Assembly: GCA_039029355.1 (NCBI GenBank)
Contig: JBCCGI010000013.1
Coordinates: 79,202 to 143,201 of the forward strand
Origin: JBCCGI01 sp039029355
GTDB taxonomy: Bacteria > Planctomycetota > UBA1135 > GCA-002686595
Direction: 5' to 3'
DNA: 64,000 bases
Position numbers and translations under genes: made by a program. Each line of letters starts with the position of its first letter. The first letter of the stretch is position 1. This document shows positions 8,244 to 14,349 of this stretch, piece by piece. The notes below the pieces were generated by a model. That model saw only the letters and a program-made list of their open reading frames with translations. It was not told where the DNA came from and ran no database searches.

Positions 8244-9611
8244 GTGCTCGCCGCGATCCAAACGCTCGTCGCCGACGGAGGGCTGCCCGCTCCGACGCAG
8301 ACCGACGCGAACCTCCTTTGGGCGCGGCTGCAGATGGCCTTCACGCTCGGCGTGCACATCGTCTTCGCGTGCCTCGGCGTGGGGCTGCCGGTGCTCATGC
8401 TGGCGGCCGAGGGGCTGGGCCTGCGGCGCGGCGATCCGCTCTGGACCGCGCTGGCGCGGCGCTGGGCCAAATCCTTCGCGGTGCTGTTCGCCGTCGGAGC
8501 GGTGTCGGGCACCGTGCTCGCGTTCGAGCTCGGCCTCCTGTGGCCGCGCTTCATGGGCACGTTCGGGGCCGTGATCGGCCTGCCCTTCACCCTGGAGGGC
8601 TTCGCCTTCTTCCTCGAGGCGATCTTCGCCGGGATCTACCTATACGGCTGGGACAAGCTCTCGCCCCGCGCGCATTGGTGGAGCGGCGTGCCCATCGCGC
8701 TCTCCGGCGCGGCGTCCGCGTGGTTCGTGGTGACGTCCAACGCCTGGATGAACACGCCCCAGGGCTTCGCGGTCGACGCGTCGGGAACGGTCGTCGACGC
8801 GGACCCGATCGCCGCGATGATGAACGCAGCGACGTGGCCACAGACGACGCACATGCTGGTGGCCGCGTACATGGTCAGCGGCTTCCTGGTCGCGGGCTTC
8901 TACGCGGCCCGCCTCCTGCGCCGCCCGGACAGCCGCTACGACCGGCGCGCGTTGGCGCTCGGGCTGGCGCTGGGCGGCGCCGCCTCGCTGCTGCAGCCTG
9001 CGGTCGGCCACTGGGCCGGCCACGTCGTCGCGGCCACCCAGCCCGCGAAGCTGGCGGCGCGCGAGGGGCAGTTCCACACCGAGCGCCGCGCCCCGCTCCG
9101 CCTGGGCGGCCTGCCCGACGAGGAGCGCATGGAGACGCCCTGGGCCATCGAGCTCCCCGGCGGGCTGTCGTTCCTCGCTCACAACGACTTCGACGCGGAG
9201 GTGCAGGGCCTGGAGGAGTTCCCGCGCTCCGACTGGCCCCCGGTCGCGATCGTGCACGTGGCCTTCCAGCTCATGGTCGCGATCGGGATGGCGCTGCTCG
9301 CCCTGAGCCTGGTGGCCGGCTGGTCCTGGTGGCGCCGCGGGGCGCTGCCCGCGGGCCGCTGGTTCCTCGTCGCGGTGGTCGCCTCCGCGCCCGCCAGCGC
9401 CCTCGCCCTGGAGGCGGGCTGGGTCGTCACCGAGGTCGGCCGCCAGCCGTGGATCGTCCAGGGCGTGATGCGCACCGAGGACGCGGTCACGGATGCGCCG
9501 GGGCTCCTGGCGGTGCTCTGCGTGACGGTCGCGATCTATGCGGTGCTCGTGCTCGGGTGCCTGTCGGTGCTGCGCATCCTGGCGCGTCAGCCGCTCCCGG
9601 AGGACGCCTGA
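8244..9611 (+). CDS. cydA: Cytochrome bd-type ubiquinol oxidase subunit I, short Q-loop
   Basis: 455 residues, about nine membrane helices. It oxidises quinol and reduces O2 to water using haems in this subunit. Seen: the first-helix haem His in ARLQMAFTLGVHIVFA, the acidic pair in LEGFAFFLEAIFAGIYL that corresponds to E. coli Glu99/Glu107, the second haem His in TWPQTTHMLVAAY, and the GRQPWIVQGVMRT quinol-loop signature. The periplasmic loop between helices 6 and 7 is short, as in cyanide-insensitive (CioA-type) oxidases. The GTG start gives a complete N-terminus and sits 7 bases after a TACCGT element. It is followed by cydB with 1 bp between stop and start. A terminal oxidase that works at low oxygen or under respiratory stress is the likely role. 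Confidence 0.92.
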   Translation: MLAAIQTLVADGGLPAPTQTDANLLWARLQMAFTLGVHIVFACLGVGLPVLMLAAEGLGLRRGDPLWTALARRWAKSFAVLFAVGAVSGTVLAFELGLLWPRFMGTFGAVIGLPFTLEGFAFFLEAIFAGIYLYGWDKLSPRAHWWSGVPIALSGAASAWFVVTSNAWMNTPQGFAVDASGTVVDADPIAAMMNAATWPQTTHMLVAAYMVSGFLVAGFYAARLLRRPDSRYDRRALALGLALGGAASLLQPAVGHWAGHVVAATQPAKLAAREGQFHTERRAPLRLGGLPDEERMETPWAIELPGGLSFLAHNDFDAEVQGLEEFPRSDWPPVAIVHVAFQLMVAIGMALLALSLVAGWSWWRRGALPAGRWFLVAVVASAPASALALEAGWVVTEVGRQPWIVQGVMRTEDAVTDAPGLLAVLCVTVAIYAVLVLGCLSVLRILARQPLPEDA

Positions 9612-9612
9612 C

Positions 9613-10620
9613 ATGGGCCCCGAGCTGATCGTCCTTGGGATCCTGGGCGCCGCGCTGATCCTCTACGCCCTCCTCGGAGGAGCCGACTTCGGCGCGGGCA
9701 TCTGGGAGTTCAACACCGCCTTCCAGCCGGGCGACGACGAGCGCGAGCTGATCCAGCGCGCCGTCGGTCCGGTGTGGGAGGCCAACCACGTCTGGCTGCT
9801 CTTCGCGCTGGTGCTGGGGCACACCGCCTTCCCCCTCGCCTACCAGGCCGCGGCCCAGGCCCTTTGGCTCCCGCTGCTCCTCGCCCTCGCCGGCATCGTC
9901 TTTCGCGGCGTCGGCTTCGTCTTCCGCGCCTACGCGGTCGACAGCCCCTTCCTGCGCTCGGTCTGGGGAGCGGTATTCGCCCTCGCGTCCACGGCGGCGC
10001 CGTTCTTCTTCGGCGCCGCCCTCGGCGCGGTGGCCTCCGGCGAGCTCGCCTTCACCGAGGCGGGCGCCTACGCCGGCAGCTACCTCACCGGCTGGATCCA
10101 ACCGCTCGGCATCTTCACGGCCTTCTTCGCGGTAGGCGTCTGCTCCTACCTCGCCGCGGTCTACTTCACCCGCGAGGCCGCAAACCTCGGGAACGAAGCC
10201 CTGGTCGCCACCTGGCGCCGCCGCGCCCTCGCGACCGGTGCCTGGATGGGAATCCTCGCAGCCGTGGGGCTGGTCTTCCTGGCCCTCGAGGCCCCCGAGC
10301 TCTGGAGCGGTCTCGCGGCGGGGTGGCTGCTCATCGCAGCCTCGGCGGTCTCCGGCGGCGCCTCGCTGTGGGCTCTGGCGCGCTCGCGCTTCACCGCGGC
10401 GAGCCTCGCCGCCGCCGGGGCGGTCGTCGCGGTGATGGCGGGGTGGATGCTGGCCCAGTACCCCTACCTGCTGCCGCCGGCGATCGAGGTGGAGACCGCA
10501 AAGGGCCCGGAGCCCGTCCTCTGGGGCGCCGTGATCGCCGCAAGCCTGGGCGCCGCGCTGCTGCTGCCGGCGCTCGCCCTCTTGTTCCGACTCTTCAAAG
10601 CACCGCCCGGCGTCGACTAG
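9613..10620 (+). CDS. cydB: Cytochrome bd-type ubiquinol oxidase subunit II
   Basis: 335 residues with eight or nine hydrophobic helices. It is the structural partner of CydA in the oxidase heterodimer. Family motifs are ALLGGADFGAGIWEF (residues about 20-34), VGPVWEANHVWLLFALVLG (about 55-73) and GVGFVFRAYA. The ATG lies one base after the TGA of cydA, so the pair is certainly co-transcribed. No cydCD assembly transporter or cydX-like small protein is visible nearby. A compact hairpin with a T-run follows at once, which closes the operon. Confidence 0.92.
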   Translation: MGPELIVLGILGAALILYALLGGADFGAGIWEFNTAFQPGDDERELIQRAVGPVWEANHVWLLFALVLGHTAFPLAYQAAAQALWLPLLLALAGIVFRGVGFVFRAYAVDSPFLRSVWGAVFALASTAAPFFFGAALGAVASGELAFTEAGAYAGSYLTGWIQPLGIFTAFFAVGVCSYLAAVYFTREAANLGNEALVATWRRRALATGAWMGILAAVGLVFLALEAPELWSGLAAGWLLIAASAVSGGASLWALARSRFTAASLAAAGAVVAVMAGWMLAQYPYLLPPAIEVETAKGPEPVLWGAVIAASLGAALLLPALALLFRLFKAPPGVD

Positions 10621-10643
10621 CGCCCTTGCCACGGAAACACGTT

Positions 10644-10668
10644 CGGACGGGCGCGTCCGGTCGTTTTC
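10644..10668 (+). terminator. Rho-independent terminator of cydAB
   Basis: CGGACG-GGCG-CGTCCG forms a perfect 6-bp stem with a 4-base loop, followed by GTCGTTTT. It starts 23 bp after the cydB stop codon. Confidence 0.7.
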
Positions 10669-10794
10669 AGGGGCGAGCTCAGAGATCACGGCGCTTCGTT
10701 CGGCGAGCGCCGCGATGGAAGAGCGCGACAGGTCGACAGGACGCGCTGCTGGCGCCGCGGCTTCGAGCGTTGCGAGACGTGAGTGTCGCGGATC

Positions 10795-11088
10795 GCCAGC
10801 GTCGCAAGTCGCCAGCGTCGGTGATCGCAAGCGTCGCAGTTCGCAGGCGTCGCACGTCGCACGTCGCACGTCGCACGTCGCACGTCGCACGTCGCACGTC
10901 GCACGTCGCACGTCGCACGTCGCACGTCGCACGTCGCACGTCGCACACGTCGCACACGTCGCACTCGTCGCACTCGTCGTACATCGCACGCGCCGCACAT
11001 CGCACGCGTCGCAGGTCGCCAGCGTCGCAAGTCGCAAGCGTCGCGGGTAGCAGGTGTCGCTGATCGCCAGCGTCGCACGTCGCAAGCA
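10795..11088. repeat. 7-bp tandem satellite (CGTCGCA) with decayed 9-bp flanks
   Basis: This fills most of the gap between cydB and the convergent queA. From 10848 there are about 14 uninterrupted copies of CGTCGCA (roughly 98 bp). They pass directly into 9-bp variants CACGTCGCA and CTCGTCGCA, and both sides decay into AGCGTCGCA- and GTCGCCA-like units over about 290 bp in all. Frames through the array are open in both directions (a CDVRRAT heptapeptide repeat on one strand), but they have no start site or conserved protein, so no gene is called. The rest of the 469-bp gap holds only the cydB terminator. The array looks like slippage-driven expansion. Confidence 0.9.
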
Positions 11089-11089
11089 G

Positions 11090-12172
11090 CTACCGTCGCA
11101 GCAGTAGCATCGCGTCGCCGTAGCTGTAGAAGCGGTAGTCCCGCTCCACCGCTTCGCGGTACAGCCCGAGCACGCGTTCGCGGCCCGCGAAGGCGCTCAC
11201 CAGCATCAGCAGCGTGCTGCGCGGCAGATGGAAGTTCGTGAGCAGCGCGTCGACCACGCGGAAGCGCGCGCCGGGGACCAGGAAGAGCCGCGTCTCGCCG
11301 CTGCCCGGCTGCAGCGTGCCCGAGTCGTCGCAGCAGCTCTCGAGCACGCGCACGCTGGTCGTGCCCACCGCCACGACGCGGCCGCCCGCCGCTCGTGTAT
11401 CCGCGACCGCGCGAGCGGTTGCGGGGCTTAGGGAGTAGCGCTCGGAGTGCATCTCGTGTTCGCGCGGATCGTCGACCTGCACCGGCAGGAAGGTGCCGGC
11501 GCCCACGTGCAGGGTGACCGCGGCGCGTCGCACGCCGCGCTGCTCGAGGGCGGCGAGCAGCTCGGGGGTGAAGTGCAGGCCCGCGGTGGGAGCCGCGACT
11601 GCTCCGGGCTGCGCGGCGAAGACGGTTTGGTAGCGCTCGCGATCCTCGTCACGTTCGGGGGCGTCGCCGCCGCGCGTGTGGTTCTCGCGCTCGATGTAGG
11701 GCGGGAGCGGCAGGCGGCCCACCCGCTCCAGCAGCTCCTCGGTCGCGAGCTCGGGACGCCCCGGATCGCGGAGCTCCACGCGCCAGTTCGCGTCGGGCCG
11801 CGCCAGCAGGCGCGCCTCGACCTCGCCGGGCGCGGAGATGCGGAGCACCTCCCCCTCCTTCAGCCGGCGCGCGGGATGCGCCATCGCCTCCCACGCGCGC
11901 GGTCCCGCGGCGGGGTCGGGGCGCAGGAAGAGGAGCTCGACCGCTCCCCCGGTCGCGCGCCGCGCGTACACGCGCGCCGGCAGAACCCGCGTGTCGTTCA
12001 CGATGAGGAGGTCGCCGGGCGCGAGCAGGCGCACCAGCGCCTCGACGCGCGTGTGCTCGGTTGCGTCCGCGTCCACGTGATGGACCAGCAGACGCGCCTG
12101 ATCGCGCTTCGCCGCGGGCTCTTGGGCGATCCGCTCCTCGGGCAGCTCGTAGTCGAAGTCCGAGAGCTTCAC
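11090..12172 (-). CDS. queA: S-adenosylmethionine:tRNA ribosyltransferase-isomerase
   Basis: 360 residues, normal length. It transfers the ribosyl part of SAM to preQ1-modified tRNA to make epoxyqueuosine. Family signatures: KLSDFDYELPEERIAQEP at the N-terminus, LLIVNDTRVLPAR (about 54-66), GRLPLPPYIER, the QTVFAAQPGAVAAPTAGLHF core, VTLHVGAGTFLPV, VGTTSVRVLES, TNFHLPRSTLLMLVSAFAG and YREAVERDYRFYSYGDAML. The GTG start overlaps the TGA of the upstream glycosyltransferase gene by 4 bp (GTGA), which supports this start and coupled translation. Its 3' end is only 1-2 bp from the satellite. No tgt or queuosine-precursor gene is adjacent. Confidence 0.95.
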   Translation of the reverse strand: MKLSDFDYELPEERIAQEPAAKRDQARLLVHHVDADATEHTRVEALVRLLAPGDLLIVNDTRVLPARVYARRATGGAVELLFLRPDPAAGPRAWEAMAHPARRLKEGEVLRISAPGEVEARLLARPDANWRVELRDPGRPELATEELLERVGRLPLPPYIERENHTRGGDAPERDEDRERYQTVFAAQPGAVAAPTAGLHFTPELLAALEQRGVRRAAVTLHVGAGTFLPVQVDDPREHEMHSERYSLSPATARAVADTRAAGGRVVAVGTTSVRVLESCCDDSGTLQPGSGETRLFLVPGARFRVVDALLTNFHLPRSTLLMLVSAFAGRERVLGLYREAVERDYRFYSYGDAMLLLRR

Positions 12173-13923
12173 CGCGCGACGCCTCCCCGCAGCCGCCCCA
12201 GCTCGAGCGCGAGCAGCGCGAGCACCGGCCACGCTACCGCCGGCCAAAGCCACGCCGGCTCAACCCACTCGCCGTGCTCGATCCACCCACCCAACGGCCA
12301 GTAGCAGAGCGGCGCCACCACGGCGAGGTACACGAAAGCCGGCGCGGGTCGCAGGGCGAGGAGCGGCACGATCCAAGCGACGTACCACGGGTGCAGCGTC
12401 GGACTCAAGACGAGGAACCCGGCGAGCAGCACGAAGGCCGCCTGCGCCGGCGTCGCGCCCCGCCGCCACGCGAGCCCCAGCGCCGCGCCCCAAGCCGCCA
12501 GCTCGACCAGGCGTGCGAGCCGACGCGGATCGGTCCAGCCCTCGTCGTACGCGAAGAAGCGCGCGAAGGGCGGCTCGAGCAGGCGGTGGACGAGGCTCGC
12601 GGCCTCCCAACGGAAGCCGTACTCCCCGACCCCACGCCCCAGTCCCGACAACCCGCCTTCGAAAAAGAGCAGCGGCACAAAGGCGACCGCCCCGACCAAC
12701 GCCGCCACCCCGAGCGGCACGGCACGCCGCCGCACCGGGCGCAACACAAAGGGCACCAGAGCCGCCGGAAGGAGCTTCACCAGCGCCCCCAAGGTGAGCA
12801 GAGCACACGCGAACGCCGGCCGCCACGTGCCGCCGGCGCCAACGGCGCCGCGTACGGCATCGGCACGGCTGGCGTCATCCGCGTCATCCGCGTCATCCGC
12901 GTCATCCGCGCCGTGCGCGCCGTGCACTTCGTGAGCATCGCTCGCTTCGTGCGCTTCGTGCGCTTCGTGCGCGTGGTCTGCGTGGTCCGCGTGGTCCGCG
13001 TGGTCCGCGTGGCCCGAGTGGCCCTCGCTTTCCGCGTGGTCCGCATGACCCGCGCCAAGCGCGTAGTGCGCGTCACGCGCGCGGTCCGCGTCCCTCGCGT
13101 CCCTCGCGCCCCCCGCGCCCGCGCTGCCCGCACGCTCCGAGCGACCGGCTCGGCTCGCCGCCGCGGCTGCGACGCCGCCGATCAGAAGCAGGATGCCCAG
13201 GCTGTCGAAGTGGGCCGCGCCGGCGAATTCCAGGGCGGCTAGCGGGCTCCAGGCCCAGGCCGTGAGCCACGCCTGGGAGCGTCCTGCCGCGCGCAGCAGC
13301 GCGGCCAGCGGCAGCAGCACCAGGAGGTCCGCGGCGGCGAAGGCCGCGCGCATCGCGCCGGCGGCGCGTTCGACGCCTCCCGCGGTCGCGACCACGGCGG
13401 CGAAGGCCGCCTGGGCAACCGGGGGGTACGCGGCGGAGATCGAGCGGTTGTTCATCGCCGCCCAGGTGCGCGGCCAGGCGGTGCGCCGGTCGGCGAGGTG
13501 CGGATGGTCGGGGGCGAAGGCGTAGGGGCTGGTTGCCCGCAGCACCAGTCCGCCTTCCCAGGCGTAGCGGTGCACGTCGTCGCTGGTCCCGACCTCGCCG
13601 GCCAGCACCCCGCCGCGCAGCAGCGCGGCCGATGCGACGATCCACAAGATCATCCGCGGCGACGTCCGGACGCGGCCGGCCAGGGCCAGGGCCGCCGTCC
13701 AGAGGACGCCGGCGAGCAGGAGGCAGCCGACGCCTCCCTCCAACCATCCCGCCAGGGGTCCGCGCGCGGCCACCAGCGCCAGCAAGGCGCCGATCGGCAG
13801 CGGCAGCAGCACAAACGCGAGCTCGGCGCGCGTCGGGCCGGAGCGTTGGCCACCCGGGGCGACGCGCGTGGCGGCGGCCGTGGCGTCGGCGCGGACGTCG
13901 CGCGCTTCGATCGGTGCTTCCAC
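12169..13923 (-). CDS. GT87-like polyprenol-dependent (manno)glycosyltransferase with a His/Asp/Ala-rich repeat insert
   Basis: 584 residues, about 11-12 membrane helices. The first extracytoplasmic loop has GTSDDVHRYAWEGG near residue 113, which matches the acidic catalytic loop of polyprenyl-phosphate mannosyltransferases (MptA/B, GT87, GT-C fold), and LSPTLHPWYVAWIVPLL near the end is another family signature. Residues about 258-365, between two helices, are a low-complexity insert of short repeats (HADHADHADHAD, HEAHEAHEA, DDADDADDADDA) that no GT-C enzyme needs. The insert is encoded by 9-bp tandem repeats. It is coupled to queA by a GTGA overlap. The GTG start lies 9 bases after a TAGGCT element. 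Likely role: adding a hexose from a lipid carrier to an envelope glycan. Confidence 0.75.
   Translation of the reverse strand: MEAPIEARDVRADATAAATRVAPGGQRSGPTRAELAFVLLPLPIGALLALVAARGPLAGWLEGGVGCLLLAGVLWTAALALAGRVRTSPRMILWIVASAALLRGGVLAGEVGTSDDVHRYAWEGGLVLRATSPYAFAPDHPHLADRRTAWPRTWAAMNNRSISAAYPPVAQAAFAAVVATAGGVERAAGAMRAAFAAADLLVLLPLAALLRAAGRSQAWLTAWAWSPLAALEFAGAAHFDSLGILLLIGGVAAAAASRAGRSERAGSAGAGGARDARDADRARDAHYALGAGHADHAESEGHSGHADHADHADHADHAHEAHEAHEASDAHEVHGAHGADDADDADDADDASRADAVRGAVGAGGTWRPAFACALLTLGALVKLLPAALVPFVLRPVRRRAVPLGVAALVGAVAFVPLLFFEGGLSGLGRGVGEYGFRWEAASLVHRLLEPPFARFFAYDEGWTDPRRLARLVELAAWGAALGLAWRRGATPAQAAFVLLAGFLVLSPTLHPWYVAWIVPLLALRPAPAFVYLAVVAPLCYWPLGGWIEHGEWVEPAWLWPAVAWPVLALLALELGRLRGGVAR
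12870..13130. repeat. In-frame 9-bp minisatellites inside the glycosyltransferase gene
   Basis: At least three adjacent 9-bp arrays are visible: GCGTCATCC about four times from 12872, CGCTTCGTG about three times near 12943, and CGTGGTCCG about four times near 12980, followed by degraded GCGTCCCTC units to about 13130. The unit length keeps the frame, so the arrays encode Asp-Asp-Ala, His-Glu-Ala and His-Ala-Asp tripeptides. Copy number is likely variable. Confidence 0.85.
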
Positions 13924-13932
13924 GAGCCGCGG

Positions 13933-13938
13933 AGCCTA
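13933..13938 (-). promoter_or_regulatory. Candidate -10 element for the glycosyltransferase-queA operon
   Basis: On the minus strand TAGGCT ends 9 bases before the GTG start, so the transcript would have almost no leader. No clear -35 element is present. Confidence 0.3.
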
Positions 13939-13964
13939 CTGCGGTCGAGCCGCCGCGGCGCCCC

Positions 13965-14190
13965 CGCCCCTCTCCCAATTCCGAGATACCGGGGCAAGCA
14001 GAGCAGTTCCCTAGGAAACAAGTACCGAAGCTGCACCTCACGGTCGTTACAACCCTTAGGGAGCCGACCCCAGGCTCCCCGATGAGTCGGTCGCGCCCGG
14101 GGGGGCCACGGCCTCCTCATCGGAATCTCCGCGTAGGGAGATGGACACGGAGGGGCGTCAGCGAGGGACACGGCTGGCGCCCCTCTTTTC
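13965..14190 (+). ncRNA. Candidate structured RNA with intrinsic terminator, family unknown
   Basis: The 426-bp gap between the glycosyltransferase start and the AAA+ gene end has no credible protein gene, but several inverted repeats line up on the plus strand. Hairpins: TTCC-CTA-GGAA (14007-14017) inside a GCAG/CTGC stem, GGGAGCC-7 nt-GGCTCCC (14059-14079), and CCGATGAG/CTCATCGG (14079-14123). Long-range pairing is possible between 13965-13982 (CGCCCCTC, TCTCCC, ATTCC) and 14122-14157 (GGAAT, GGGAGA, GAGGGGCG). The last pairing competes with the 5' arm of the terminator. There is no plus-strand gene for 4 kb downstream, so this looks like a free-standing RNA of about 220 nt rather than a leader. 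It does not match tmRNA, SRP RNA or RNase P by eye; 6S RNA fits in length but not in its single-hairpin shape. From 14191 to 14349 I see nothing. Confidence 0.5.
14151..14189 (+). terminator. Strong intrinsic terminator of the candidate RNA
   Basis: AGGGGCGTCAGC pairs with GCTGGCGCCCCT over 12 bp with one G-U wobble and a 10-base loop, then CTTTTCGTTT follows. The T-run shows plus-strand polarity, although both neighbouring protein genes are on the minus strand. Confidence 0.7.
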
Positions 14191-14349
14191 GTTTCCGCGC
14201 GAGGTCGTTCCCGCTGCACTTTGCGACTTTGATAATTCGCGCACGATCGCGGCGCCGGCCGCGGAGAAAGCTCTAGCAGCAAAAGCGCGGCGAAGTCGAA
14301 CCTCACGTTCCCGTCAAGAACGCGCGACGCTGTCGGATCGTCCCCACCG

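Noticed and set aside
10848..10945. CRISPR-like direct repeat array
   Set aside because: The units are only 7 bp and have no spacers; no cas gene is present. It is a satellite.
10686..11078. Open frames through the satellite that encode CDVRRAT heptapeptide repeats
   Set aside because: A 7-bp repeat keeps all frames open by arithmetic. There is no start site, no conserved protein and no codon bias of a gene.
14075..14125. Hammerhead ribozyme core suggested by CCGATGAG
   Set aside because: The core needs CUGAUGA plus a GAAA element; here the U is a C and no GAAA lies at the right place. The segment is explained by a simple CCGATGAG/CTCATCGG stem.
14122..14142. TPP riboswitch suggested by GCGTAGGGA
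   Set aside because: The matching CTGAGA element and the other conserved parts are missing, and no thiamine gene follows on that strand.
13965..14190. 6S RNA
   Set aside because: The length fits, but 6S is one long hairpin with a central bubble; this region forms several separate hairpins. Left as unknown RNA.
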